NCBI GenBank assembly: GCA_033085395.1 | Contig: JANQBS010000299.1 | Location: forward strand, 1-43,481 | Direction: 5' to 3' | DNA length: 43,481 nucleotides | Source: Xanthoparmelia taractica | Taxonomy: Eukaryota; Ascomycota; Lecanoromycetes; Lecanorales; Parmeliaceae | Shown: positions 20,556 through 32,271 of the stretch, piece by piece | Layout: each line of letters opens with the position of its first letter | How positions within the stretch are numbered: the stretch's first letter is position 1 | Notes under the pieces: model-generated | What the model saw: the letters and a program-made list of their open reading frames with translations, nothing else | The model's database searches: none | What the model was told of the DNA's origin: nothing | Position numbers and translations under genes: made by a program

Positions 20556-22995
20556 TCACTTTCTCTCATCTTCACTGTCAGTATCAGTGTCGGTCTCGCT
20601 CGTATCTTCGGCTTCGCCCTCGGTGTCACTTTCCTCGTCACTTGACTCAGCGGCAACTACGCGTTTCTTCGGTCGCTTCGGCGGTGCACCAAGACCAGAC
20701 ATGCCGCCAGTCTTAAGAGCGTTCATTTGCCCTGCTATTGAGTCTATGATTTTCACGTTAGCTTTGTGTCTCACTGCCGGTAGGCGAAGAGATGGCCGAG
20801 CGGGAAATGCGTACCCTCTTCAGGCTCACTGATCTCATCCTCTTCATTATCCATTGCGACAGCCTTGGCGCTATCTTCCACTTCAAGTACAACATCTCTC
20901 TTGCTATCCATTCCGATATAGCTATCACAGACCAAATGCATCACGAAAGGATACTTCCCTGCATGCGGCGGGGCTTGAAACTGCATCTTGAAAGTCTGCA
21001 TGTTGAACGTTGGATTTCCCTGGTCATCCAGCAAGGGCTTATTGAAGGTGGTCATTGTGAAGGGTGGCACGGCGACCTTGCCCATCTTGCTATCTGCAAG
21101 GAAGACATGCCAGCGTGGCGAGTGATCACATGGGAAGTAAGGTGCGTATGCCAGCGGCGGTTGAAGTGGCTTTTCTACATCCGATGAAGGACCTGCACCG
21201 CCCTCGTGCAGTTTCGCCTTCTTCCCCTTTCCCGACGGTTTGCGACCAAGAAGAGCATCGAGATCACCCTCCTCTGGATCGATATCTTCAAGGTCTGCTT
21301 CGTCCACCTCGGGAACGTTAGCTGTGCCCGGAGGAATGACGCGAGCTTTGACGACAAGTTGGACGAGTGAGCCGGTGGTGACAAACCGTTCGCCCATGAC
21401 TTTGAAAAACGCCTTTTCAACGCTGAGTAGCGGCAATTGGCGAGCCACAGCCATTGCATCATTGTATTGAACCGGCGTCAGGACCCCACGTTGGTCAGTA
21501 GCAAGCTTGCGCCGCTTGTATTCCGGCATTGACATGAACTGTTGGACGGTTAGGTGCTCTCTCGATAACGGTACTTCGATCCTCCGGGCGATTTCAGGTG
21601 TAACATGTGGAAGCTGGAGGAGGGGTGAGGAGTTTGGAGGAACAGCTTGAATGAGGTGTTGCGATACCCGGTAAGTGGAGAGAAGTTGTGGAACGCTGCC
21701 GAATGCTAGAGTGATCGCAGTGAAAGCCTCATTGAGCCTCAAAGCGAGAGGTGCAGCTTCGTACTTCTCTGCAAGGATTTAGTGGGGTTGCATCAGGCTA
21801 TCGGTATCAGGGACACTGACCATCATCTAGTGACGAGCCATCCAGCGTTACTCTCCCAAGGTAGGCCCAGACTAGAGCAGAGGCTTTCCTTCGAGCGCCT
21901 TCGTAGCTCTGGAGCTTGTCTTGATCTTTAGACGTCAGTCCTGATGTGGAGAGATTGGGACCATTTTGCCAGGCTATGCTCTTCTCAATTTTGCCCAAGC
22001 CTGAGTCCGTCTTGTTGCCACTTAAAATACCCTTATACTCCTCACCACAACTCAACGCATTGACGACGTCTCCATCTGCTAGGTCTTCCTTGTATTCTTT
22101 GAATAGATTGCCCGCACTGGCGAGAAGAACCTTTTCTTTAGTCATACGTTGCGTCCCATACCACCACTTCCCCACAATATATGGCAGCAGAACACCAAGA
22201 AGCACACCGTACACCAGTAGGACGTATTTTCCATTTCCATCAGTGACGATGAATTTTGGTAGAGCGATTCCAATGCTGAAGCTTTGCTTTCCATCTGGAT
22301 GGCCATATTGTATGTAGTTGTTGCGGATCTCTTCGTCGGTCAGAGCTTTAAAAGCTTTAGACACTTCAACCCAGTAGTCGTTGACATCCTCGGCAGTTTG
22401 GTTTTTCGATTCGTCAATCACCGCTTTGTCTGGATGGTAGACCCTCGACAAATCCCGGTAACGCTTCTTAATTTGTGCCTCGCTTGACGACTGGGAGATG
22501 TCAGCGTCCAGATTCCTAGCACAAACTACTTTGCTCCTACCCTGGAAATATCCAATATACTATATGGGTCCCAGATCTTTGGCGCGGTAGTCTTTGTGAC
22601 CATAATTAGATAGAACATCCATGCCATTGTCAGGTAGCCCATAGCCACTGTGATGATCCTCTTCAGTCTCCTCTCCCGCCGCCGTTGCTTCCTTTTCTGT
22701 CCTTGAATGAGAGCGTCATCTGCGGGCTTGAAATTGGACCTTATCCTCGGTGCAGTATCCTCTAAGCCTAATCAGGCATCAGTAGTGGGTTGGATTTTTC
22801 GAGGGCTACTACACGGCGAGGGTTCTGACCTTTGTCGGGCTTGAGGAGGGAGTATGACAATGGAATGGTGACAAGGGCGGAGATGGTGAGAATGAAATAA
22901 GGGAAGAATTGGCCCTGATGTGTTGTCAGTTAGGCCATCATTTCCCGAGAGACAGAATCAGCAACCTGCTCGTCGTAGTTGTAATCTGTTGACAT
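20556..22995 (-). CDS. SEC63: Protein translocation protein SEC63 (714 aa, six exons)
   Basis: Subunit of the ER Sec62/63 translocon complex that recruits BiP/Kar2 through its J domain. Exons: 22995-22966, 22914-22830, 22767-22541, 22490-21821, 21768-20815 and 20734-20556; all phases agree. Order of parts: lumenal tip MSTDYNYD, TM1 (about 12-33), a very basic cytosolic loop (KRKQRRRERRLKR), TM2 (about 75-95), J domain (about 105-175) with HPD at 133-135, TM3 (about 204-221), then the Sec63/Brl domain. The acidic C-tail is rich in D, E, S and T with likely CK2 sites, as in yeast where phosphorylation promotes Sec62 binding. Length is near the family norm (about 660-700 aa). The first exon is only 30 bp and was fixed by the conserved YNYDE start. 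Confidence 0.93.
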
Positions 22996-23731
22996 CTTGA
23001 CGACCTGGTCGCCCTCAGGCGCAAGCTTTGAAGTGCTGAGGCCAGTATGATAATGAGTACCGAAGGCTTCAACCTAAGGAAAAGAGAGTTGAAGAAGCTT
23101 CATAAGTAAACGATAACAGAGAAGAGTGATGGTGTAGGCAAAACAGAAATGTTACTTTTTTAGATGTGTTCTGTGTCTTCAAACAAGATGCCAGCGAGCC
23201 TCTTTTCATGTGCCCGAGGGCCATTTCACGGGTCTCCGGGCCGTTGTTTATCCTTTCGGGCTAATTCTAACCGTCAGCCTTACACTATCAACCACCTAGG
23301 CACCTAGGTACAGAGTTATTCTACTTCGTCCTTTACTTCTACCAGTTGGTGAGCCTCCGCAGCTGATATGTGGCAGTGCCGACACTTGATGTCTTCACTT
23401 TGCGCATGAAATTGTTTTGGCACAATGAGCAAAGCTAGAATTTCACCATGATCAATTTAGAATTGTCCACTTGGCTGGCTTCTCATTTCAATAATCCTGG
23501 TCCCTTTCCACCTTTCCAATTACGATTAACGACGCAAATGGGCATACACCTCCACATAACTGATTATTGACAAACATCATAAAGTATAAGTAGTGTCAAC
23601 ACCAAGCGATGGCTGTTGCTCGACATCATATATCATGTCTTCATCAGGGAGCGTGATGGTCGTTAAAGGAGTGTGAGGCGCAAACAATAATCATCGTTTC
23701 TTTTCTGCCATGCAAGTCATTCGCGAGCGTC
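22996..23731. other. Intergenic region, SEC63 upstream / GPI-protein downstream
   Basis: 736 bp with the SEC63 promoter and the 3' flank of the GPI-protein gene. A short direct/palindromic motif, CCTAGGCACCTAGG, lies at about 23,296-23,309. No ORF with recognisable similarity. Confidence 0.4.
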
Positions 23732-25932
23732 TTAGACCAGCACCATGAAAGCAGCCAAGCCAGCCACAACGGCCACTGCGGGTTTGTTGGTGGGTGCTGC
23801 GCCTTTGAAAGCGAGCGGCGATGTGGAATTCGAAGTAGAGGTTCCCACAGGGTATTCGGGTTGACCCTCAGTCGCTTCAGTGATGAGTGGAGCACTTGGT
23901 ACAGTGGTGCTGACGGGTGTAACTTCCGGTGTGCTCTCAATCGTCGGTGTTGTGGAGGCTGCCTCAACCCCTGGGGAAGTGGTACTGGTCTCGGTTTCTT
24001 GCTCCGGAGTGGTCACGACTACGGGCGTTGGAAGGGCTGGGCTCTTGGACTCGGTTTCAATCTCCTTTTCGGGTGTCGGTGTTGTGGAGGTTGCCTCAAC
24101 TCCTGGGGAGATCGTACTGATTTTGGTTTCCTTCTTCGGAGTGGTCACGACTACGAGTGTTGGAAGGGATGAATTCATGGACCGCGTTTCACTCTCCGTT
24201 TCGGGAGTCGGAGTACTGTATATCGTAGACGGAGTCTTGGAGATGGCAGTTTCGATTGCGATCGGAGAAGAGGTTGGGATCTTGATCTCGGTTTCAGTCT
24301 CCTTCTGAGGGGGTGGAGTCAGAATTCTCGTGGTAGGTGAGGTTATGAGGAAGGTGATTATCGAACTAGTCGTGATGTTGAAGGTTTGCGTGATCGGTAC
24401 GGTTTTCGGCGTCTCGCTGACTGTGACAACAGTGCTGGTTACTTCGTGATCGAACTGGTTAGCCTCAGAATCTCCTTGGATTGCGAGTTAGCGCATACCT
24501 GGGCAAGTGGTAGTCACGTAGGTTATCAATTTTGTGGTAGAAATGGTGGTCTCGACTAGCTTAGTGATGGTGGGCGTAACGGAAGCGGGGATCGTGGTGA
24601 GGCTGGTCAGTACCGTCGTCTTTGTGAGGGTAACGGGTACTGTCGAGGTTGTAGACCCTCTCGTGATGATAGTTGAAGTTATCGGGCAAGTCGTAGTTCT
24701 ATTGAGTGATTTCATTAGCATTGATCTCAAGCACGTATTTGATAGCCGCATCACTTGAGAAATCACACTCACGTTATGTATATCGTGCTCGTTGTGGAAC
24801 CTGTAGTCTCTGTGGTTTTACTTTTGGTTACTGGGATCGTCGTTATGCTTGTTATAACAGTTGTCTTCGTTTCGGTAACGGGCACTGTCGAGGTTATAGA
24901 CCCTCTCGTGATAATAGTTGAAGTTATCGGGCAAGTCGTAGTTCTGTTGAGTGATTTCATTAGCGTTGATCTCAAGCACCTATTTAAAAGCCGCAGCACC
25001 GAGAAATCACACTCACGTTATGTATATCGTGCTCGTTGTGGAACCTGTAGTCTCTGTGGTTTTACTTTTGGTTACCGGGATCGTCGTTATGCTTGTTATG
25101 ACAGTTGTCTTCGTTTCGGTAACAGGCACAGTCTTTATGGTCGATCCAGTCGTAACAGTTGTCGACGTGACTACCCAAATCAGATTAGCGGACAAATCTA
25201 TTCGGGGGCGGGGTCATGCTTACCTGGGCAGGTTGTGGTGGTTATAAAAACAGTGCTCGTGGTGTAGCTGATGGTCTTGATACTGGACGACGCAGGAGTG
25301 GTCTCTGTCTTGGTTTTGACCGTGGTAGTCTGCCCTGTTCTCAGCTCGTTCTTCATACCATCTCCCGAATAATGTACGTACGTTCGAGTAAATCGGAGTC
25401 TGGTGAGGTGGAGGAATGGAGAGCACCACGGTGGTTCCCCCAGATGGTCTCAGTGGTGGAGATGTAACCGACGGTAGGGGAGCAGTCCCGATCGAGGTTG
25501 TTTTCTTCGGTGGTGGTGGTGGTGGAAGAGGAGGAGCAGTACCTAGCGAAGTTGTCGTCTTAGGTGGAGAAGGAGGTTTGGGAGCAGTCCCGATAAAGGT
25601 TGTCTGCTTTGGTGGTGGTGGTGGTGGTGGAGGTGGGGTAGCAGTTTTATGGCAGCCTCCCATGCAACTCGTAACTACAATGGTGGAAGTAGTTAGGGTC
25701 GTGTAATAGGCGCCCCCGGAGCTGGTGGTGAGAGGGCAGGTCGTGACGGTAGTGTAAGTAGTCATCGTCTCGGTCCCGGGGTATGAGCTAGGATATGTTA
25801 ACATGGAGGGCATCGATGATGTCGGGTACAAACGTACGTTGTGGAGTTCCACCCTGGGTACCACCGATTCTCCAGGCCGTTGGCGGCGACAGCAGCGCCC
25901 GCCAAGACGAAGAAAGCAAGAAAGGACTTCAT
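23732..25932 (-). CDS. GPI-anchored Thr/Ser/Pro-rich cell-wall protein (606 aa, seven exons)
   Basis: No enzyme domain is seen; it looks like a structural or adhesin-like wall mannoprotein. Exons: 25932-25838, 25787-25382, 25329-25224, 25170-25017, 24943-24773, 24698-24499 and 24420-23732; phases agree. The signal peptide covers residues 1-17 (MKSFLAFFVLAGAAVAA). A proline-rich segment has runs of P separated by TTSxGTAP motifs. Thr-rich blocks end repeatedly in TTTCP (for example TTVTTCPL, TTTTCP), the style of fungal surface proteins. Exon 7 holds two copies of a 44-residue unit (LPTxVVVTTP...SPGVEA). The C-terminus has small residues and then the hydrophobic tail AVAVVAGLAAFMVLV, a GPI-addition signal. 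Exon 5 with its intron is a tandem duplication. The exon 2/3 junction is the least certain, since several acceptors keep the frame. Confidence 0.72.
24600..25135 (-). repeat. Tandem exon+intron duplication in the GPI-protein gene (about 245-bp period)
   Basis: The stretch from the end of exon 4 through intron 4 recurs as exon 5 plus intron 5, with a period of 244-245 bp (25017 to 24773; 24943 to 24698), and a third partial copy begins exon 6. Introns 4 (73 bp) and 5 (74 bp) are themselves highly similar, so the duplication was of genomic DNA. Exon 5 is 171 bp with phase-2 borders on both sides, so copies can be added without a frameshift. Confidence 0.85.
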
Positions 25933-27930
25933 TACGCTGAAGCGTTGCACAAATGCTAGAAATGTACAAATGCAGGAAGGGAGAAGTGAATCTCTTCCTA
26001 GAACAGGAAACGAGAGGAACCAGAAGAACCGTAGCGAGCGAGTTCTTACTACTATGAGCGAGTGAGAAAGAGAGCAGAGAAGGAAACAAGTGGGCAGAGG
26101 TGGGAGGATAAATGCATCAAGGTGAGATGGGTCGTCCCCTTCTATCCAAGCAAACAATATTAATAACGTCAGACGGACATGACCAGATCCTATCACGGCT
26201 TCGTATCTGCCAGGTCATGCATACGGTGCCATGGCCCTGCTAGTGGCATCCCGTCTTGGGGATTTGGGATCTTGGGGACTCACTCGTAATGATTATTATT
26301 ATTATGGTACGATATTTCTTTTCCTCTCAAAAATCACCTTAGCCTGAGTTCTCCGTTTTCTGCAAGATGCCGCTAAAATGATTGGCGTCGAGATTAAGCG
26401 GAGTGCAGGAAGCAGACCGGGAAGGCCATGCCATGCCAAGCCTGGATAGAAGGTGGTGGCTGGCATCTTACAGTAGCATCTGCAGGCCCTAACGACGCAC
26501 ATACAACCGAACCATGAAGGATCGTCCACCAGGAACGGATGAGTAGGAACTTTGCTTTTTTTTCCAGTTAGCGTGTACCCTTTTATTAAAGCGGTGAGTG
26601 CATGCGATGATGCGGAGGAGAATATCGCAAAGCCAATTGTTTGCCTGAGCGTACCAAGTACTTCGAGTCTTGGGCAGATGTTCCGTAGAGAAAAGTCGTC
26701 CTACAGTCCCAGCTCGATCCCCACGGCCACAAAAATTGGCAAGGCCGATTAGCTCGGAAAATAAACAGAGGGAAGGTATGAAGTAGTGTCCAGGGGCAAG
26801 GGTATGGAAGGTGTAGAAAGAAGTAAAGCCTTCCCAGCTCATCGCCAAGCTAGCCGAAGTGCCAGACTACATATCTGAAGGTACACTGTCTGAAAAGAAG
26901 GTGGCGGTGGCAGAAGTTAAAGGCGCGCAGGTTTTGGGCAGGATGAGCACGGTATATGCAGGACGCTTGCTGCCTGCGACCTCATTACTCGTAGGTTGAT
27001 TGCCCATCTTTTTGCGGGTCTGATGATAGGATACCTATGAAGCGTGGTAGAAGTATGAAGTCGAAAGAGATTTCAAAGCAGAAACGGATTTCCTCGCATG
27101 TGTGTGTGAGCTGACATGGCCAAGGTAAGGTATGTAAAGAATGATCGTGTTTGGAGCGCGTAGGGCAATGGTATAAAGTAACATGATGTATTGTGATGAA
27201 AGGGATTGTGTGGGGATGAAGGGACAAAAAACGGGATGGCGAGGGGTAGAAAGGAAAGTAAGCTAAAGTACCCCGCAGCAAGTTTACCTTACCTTACCTT
27301 AGTCACTTTTTCAAGGTTAGGTACGAAGTACTTCGTACAGTACCTTTACTTTCTTATCTTCTTTTCGCCTCGAATCGACCCAGACGATTTCCCGTCCCAC
27401 CCATGAAAGAATTTTCAAAAATAGAAAGATAAGAAATTTGTACAAAGTAAATTATAATGGAAAGAACAGAAAAGAAAAAAATTGGGAGAATAAAAAAAAG
27501 GGATTTGTCCTTTGGAGGTGCTCTGCTCCTTGTTCTCTGAACATGCATGCATGCATGAGAACTACATTAGAACCCTCCCCCACTTACTCTGAACCTGAGG
27601 TAAAGGCACAGGACATGAAAAGAAATCCCGCCTATCCGATCCGTCAACGCAAAGACGTTGGAATGCTAAGAGATGGCTCTCGGCTCCCAGTCCGTTAAGT
27701 GAAAGCTGAGAGGACCAACGACGAAAGCGACAAGCAATTCCCCAACACGTATATTTGCTCGCACAACCTTCGAACCCAGCCGAGTCATCGCGCTTGGACA
27801 TGATTCTTCTTGACCGGTGCCTCGTATCCTCGTCCGTTCTGATATGTAGCTAATCAGTAGCGCTCACCTAGCCATGCCGCCACTAGCACTTTGTACTCCA
27901 AGATGATGTCAATAATCCAACACTGGGAGT
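25933..27930. other. Two-kilobase gene-free region
   Basis: No supported coding region: the short ORFs overlap on both strands and show no family similarity. Local structure is present. An (ATT)n microsatellite sits at about 26,291-26,306. TTACC repeats lie at 27,284-27,301. A perfect 18-bp palindrome (GTACGAAGTACTTCGTAC) is at 27,321-27,338, and an (ATGC)n run at about 27,542-27,556. Purine-rich tracts follow around 27,430-27,500. It probably holds the promoter and 5' leader of the GPI-protein gene and the 3' flank of DML1. An unannotated non-coding RNA cannot be excluded. Confidence 0.45.
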
Positions 27931-29803
27931 TCAATCGTCGCTCTCGTCGGATCCACCGTGCCAGCCATCCTCGTACGCTTCACTGATCGCGCCAAGGCCT
28001 TCGGAAAGTGTCTCGCGCTCGTCAAGCTTTGCTATCTCGCTGACCACACATTGTAGAGCTTTCATTCGGTTAGAGATTCCTGTCCTGGTTGAAAGCGAGG
28101 TGTGCACCGCAACTTGGGTGCGACCCGGCGAGAACGAGAAAATTGGCGGGAAGCTATCGAGGAGTGGATACTCAAGCGAGGAGTGGTACCTACACGGGAT
28201 TTACTGCGTAAGAAATATCCTCCGAAGTGGCAGAATCCTTGACAATGTTGGGGTTACGAACCTTTCGATGACTGGCAGACCAGCAAGCCGCCTCCGTTTT
28301 CGTCCGTAATTGATCTTGTCTTCGTGCCTCTCCTCATATTTAGCTACCTCGGATTTTGTCCTTGTAGTTTCTATAGCACCGAAGACATGGCCCGATATAT
28401 CGCGTTGAGTACCAGACCGAGATCTCGGTCGAGTGTTAGGACACGAGAGGTCCATGTCAAATACTGCCTCATCAAGCTCGACCTTATCTTCTTCCCCCAA
28501 GACGCGATGGTTGCCTGATGGTACTCTATCATCAATGCTTCCATGGGTGATAGCAGTCACGAGCGGTGCATCTACGGAATCGAGCATGCTACATTGCAGC
28601 TGCGCGATCCGCTGCTTCCCGTTGACATTCAACGCTGCCTCCAGGTCATCAATCAACCAGCGCTTCGGGTTGCCATACTTCAGTCTTGTCGGTAGTGTAA
28701 TGCTTTCTAACGCAGCCGAGAGGAGTGCTGAGGTATGCCATTGCGAATTCCGGTCGAAGTGTACATACTGCGGCAGCTGGGTTGGTGGTATCGACAACGG
28801 AGTGTACATAGATGCATGCATCGACATCTCGTTGATCATTCTCGCGGCATTGATACTCCTTAGTAGTTGATCGACCTTTTCATGGCAGTCAATAGGTAAT
28901 ACTCAATCAGCGGGGGACGAAGGACCGACTTTCTGCCCCTTGGCCTGCTCTTCTTCGAACCCCCATGTCCAAATCCTCATCTTCCCGTATTCATCTCGTA
29001 AATTCTCGATGTATTTAGCTGCAAATGCGCCCCAAGCATCATCTCCACCAGTAAACACATAGATGCCTTGCATTTGATCGCACTCCTCGGCCCAGACTCT
29101 GACATCTCGATCGAGCAGGTCCGCATCCCTATCCATGCTCGCGAAAAGGTCTTCACCATTTTCCCACTTCTCGAACGGCGTAAGCGTGGAACCCAACTCG
29201 TAATCGTTTATTTGTACTATCGACCGCGGATGGTAGAACACACGGTTATAATCTGACCAGTATCTTACTGTCTTGGTGTTCAGGCTGTGTGCATTAGCGA
29301 CACCTTCGTCGAGGCTCCGTTGGAAGTCTGATGGCTTGATTTCAGGATCTTGATGCAGAGCCACACTGCCGTCCCTGTTCTACCACGAGGCCTTTCAGCA
29401 TAGTGATCTCTGCTTGCACCTCTGAACAGGAATACAATCCCTTACCAGACGCCTTTCTCTTCTTCAGCCTTTCCATCTCCGCTGTTTTGTTGGTCATACA
29501 AGCCCCCCCACTTCCTTAACCCCCCAAAACCTCCTTTAAGATCATAGATCAGTGTCCTTGGCGTGTATGTCTCTTCTCCCCTTGCTCCGAGACCTGGACG
29601 AAAATGTACATCATGATCCACAGGCGAGGAAGCTTGGGTACTGTCATACGTAAAGTAAGATTCCTGCGGAGAAGAAAGATGAAATGTAAGTCAGGTGCTA
29701 CAGCGGAGGGTGGCCAGCAGCGGGGATATACCTGCGTGTTCCAGAAGTGAGTGGCGACGTGGTTTGCGCGGTGACCAAGCTGGATGGTCACGATTTCATG
29801 CAT
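27931..29803 (-). CDS. DML1: DML1/Misato tubulin-like mitochondrial inheritance protein (535 aa)
   Basis: Protein of the Misato family, needed for partitioning of mitochondria and mitochondrial DNA; it has a tubulin-related fold. Exons: 29803-29732, 29663-29446, 29374-28930, 28875-28262 and 28189-27931; phases agree. The N-terminal Misato segment II starts MHEIVTIQLG, with ATHFWNTQ at the end of exon 1 and DHDVHFRPG and TLIYDLKGGFG in exon 2. The tubulin-like part has YWSDYNRVFYHPRSIVQ in exon 3 and then LLRSINAAR and DRNSQWHTSALLSAALES in exon 4. The end is acidic (GGSDESDD) as in relatives. The third intron uses an unusual GTCGGT donor. Start 29803 is the conserved family start. It is divergent from the DENND11-like gene, 187 bp away. 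Confidence 0.92.
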
Positions 29804-29990
29804 AGCTGGGTGATATTGGGCATCATTGTATCTGAAACACCTCAGTTGGATATTATGTTGAAGCGAGCGGTTCGAGACTTTGTGTACAAAAGTTACGTAC
29901 TTCATGCACCCCACAAGCGTTGGCGGCAACAGCGGCGCCAATTCATTTCCCAAAGTAACGATCTCATGATCATGATTCCTCGCCTTTAAT
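29804..29990. promoter_or_regulatory. Bidirectional promoter between DML1 and the DENND11-like gene
   Basis: Only 187 bp separate the two divergent start codons, so both promoters and both 5' leaders must overlap here. No TATA box of good quality is seen. Confidence 0.6.
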
Positions 29991-32061
29991 ATGTCAACTG
30001 CTAGACGGCGTAGAGGGCAATCGCTCCATGTCGAACTTCCCAATGGCGATGCAGAAGAGCTGCCACCGGTTGCTGCGGTCTTCCTTGTCCTTTTCGACGT
30101 CAAGGCAGGGTAGGCATCTGTGGAACTCCGTAGACTGCTCAGACAAGGGCTCAGGAGAATACTAGTTACACGATTGCATGGAAACAGTCAATTCCTGGGT
30201 GTATGTCTACAGGCTCCGACCTTAAGCTTCGCTGACCACCCCGGTAGTAGAGCTCAATGAGAGCGTGGAGTACAAGTCCCTCCCTTCTGGCCTACACAAT
30301 GTCCGAGAAGATCTCATGTACGCTGATTATACCATCCTTGCTACAATGAACTGATCAGATGCAAGTTACTTCGTCCACGACGAAGCCTATGCTGGCATCA
30401 GCGCCTTTCTCAACGAACCGGCCGAAGAAGCGGACCGAAATGCGCTCATGCTCGCTGTAGGAGCACTTGTGCCGTTGAGCTATAGTAGACTTGGGAAAGC
30501 TTGGAAGCATGTCTTGGGACTGAAAGCGTTGGCGAAGTGAGTGATCGTCCATTCGTGCATTGAAATATTACTAACGTGGGTAGGACTCTCGTCCAAGATC
30601 CTGCAAAGACCCAGATTCTAGAAGAATTTTGGCTGGCATATAAGCTTCCAAGCGAGGAAGGTTCGCAGCAGGAAGCAGCAGAATTACCTTCAGATGGACA
30701 AGCAAAGGGAAGACAAAATCAGGCCTCACTCAGCGGCAAAACGCGAACTCGCAACCGTGCTGCCTCAACAGCGTCTGCCCTTGCCCCGCCAGGCCAATCA
30801 CTCTCACCTCATCATCCAGCTCTTTCGCTGCCTGTGTTGCTAGATACCTTCGGTCCCCTGATATTCCCCGTGTACAAAGCGGCGTTATTACGAAAGAGGA
30901 TACTTCTTGTTGGCCAAGCGCCTGTTGAATTGGCTTGCAACTTTGGTACAGAATCCTCACATATCCCTTACGTAGGCTAATATAAGTAAATCAGTGTACG
31001 ATATCTCTGTCCTTTCCGGTATTCCGGTTGGAGTCTCCGACGTCTTCCCACTCGAACCTCTACCTGCTCGCCTGCGGCCACTCTTTGCAGCAGGTGTCCA
31101 CGACATGACAACCCTAGCCAAAGGATCCCGAGCCACCAATCAGACTTCCAAAGTTACTGACGAGGGTATGGGATACGGATGGGTGGCTTGTACCACAGAT
31201 GACATCCTCTCCCTCAAAGACCACCTTTTTGATATCCTGATCACGATTCCACCATCCTATTCAAAACAAGCTAAAGAGAAAGTCTGGCCACGTGTTCAAG
31301 TCAAGAAAGGCACAGAAATCAAAGCCACACAGCGGGATCTGCGTCGGTACCGTACACTACGCCGAGAGCTTCGCCGCTTCCCCAGCGGCGACTCTCCGAA
31401 CGCATCCAAGTATTCAACCACGGAGCAGATCTCTGACCTGCCATGCGAAAACATCCAAGAGATCTACGACGATGCTTCGTCGACTCTTAACGCTCAACTC
31501 GCCGAGCCCCAATCCTGGTCTGCACTTGCATATAACAGTTTCATGTGGTGGGCTTCAGCCGGCGAGAAACGCACAGACTTGGATGAAGAAGCAGATCGTG
31601 ATGCCGCTTTGCTACGCCACTTCGACATCTACCGTAGCGATTCACCCGATCGACCGCGTTCAGCAAGAAAGTCGCCCGGCAGATCTACCTGCGTGGAGGG
31701 AATGGACACAGCGCCAGCGGCATTAGAAATGACAATTATCGGTTATTTTCACCGACTAACTTCCTTGATACTCAAGACGTTGTCGGATATTATCGATGGG
31801 TCCGACTACTCGGATGAGAGTGATGGTGAAAATGCAGATGAAGATGAAGGTGGCGGGCGGAAAACGCAGAAACGTAGCAGCGGGAGCCCGGAAGGCGCAG
31901 ATGTAGTCTATGTGAGTGGTGAAGATGTGAGCCGTATGGGTCTCGATATATGGAGCGAGAGTGACAGGGAATTCGTGCGAGAGCTAGTAGCTCTTTACTG
32001 GGGCAAAAAAGCCGATGTTAGGGGAGGAAGAGTTGAATGTTGTGGGGTGAGGATATGCTGA
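29991..32061 (+). CDS. DENND11/LCHN-like DENN-domain protein (607 aa, six exons)
   Basis: Fungal relative of DENND11/LCHN (DUF2347/DUF4484 type), a family of probable Rab exchange factors. Exons: 29991-30109, 30166-30200, 30248-30317, 30366-30536, 30584-30945 and 30995-32061; phases agree. The N-terminal DENN-like part has PPVAAVFLVLFDVKAG, the VEYKSLPSGLHNV block, YFVHDEAYAG and the LVPLSYSRLGKAW block. The central part has GPLIFPVYKAALLRKRILLV and, across the fifth intron, CNFVYDISVLSGIP. Then comes the WVACTTDDIL segment typical of the fungal C-terminal domain. An insertion rich in S, A and P lies near residues 160-200, and an acidic linker near 550. No signal peptide or membrane helix. 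Convergent with choline kinase, 210 bp apart. Confidence 0.85.
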
Positions 32062-32271
32062 TGCTTGGATGATCATTCAATTGGGGAATGAATCGAGGTA
32101 CCAAGGGCTGTACGTAGCGCGTTTGCTGCATTGAAGAGTTGCCTCGAGTTCTTAAAAATTCGTTCTTGATGAGATTGTCTTTGTCATCTTCATCCACTGT
32201 CGCTTGTTGAACTGCACCAGAGGATATGTGAACCACGCAAAAGCTATCCAAACACAGTAGATTACAACAGA

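Noticed and set aside
25490..25640. GGT-type microsatellite on the + strand as a stand-alone repeat
   Set aside because: It is the proline-run coding part of the GPI-protein exon 2.
29549..30103. 184-codon ORF on the minus strand
   Set aside because: It runs through the first DML1 intron and back across the DENND11-like first exon; the spliced DML1 model explains the conserved start and the rest is out of frame.
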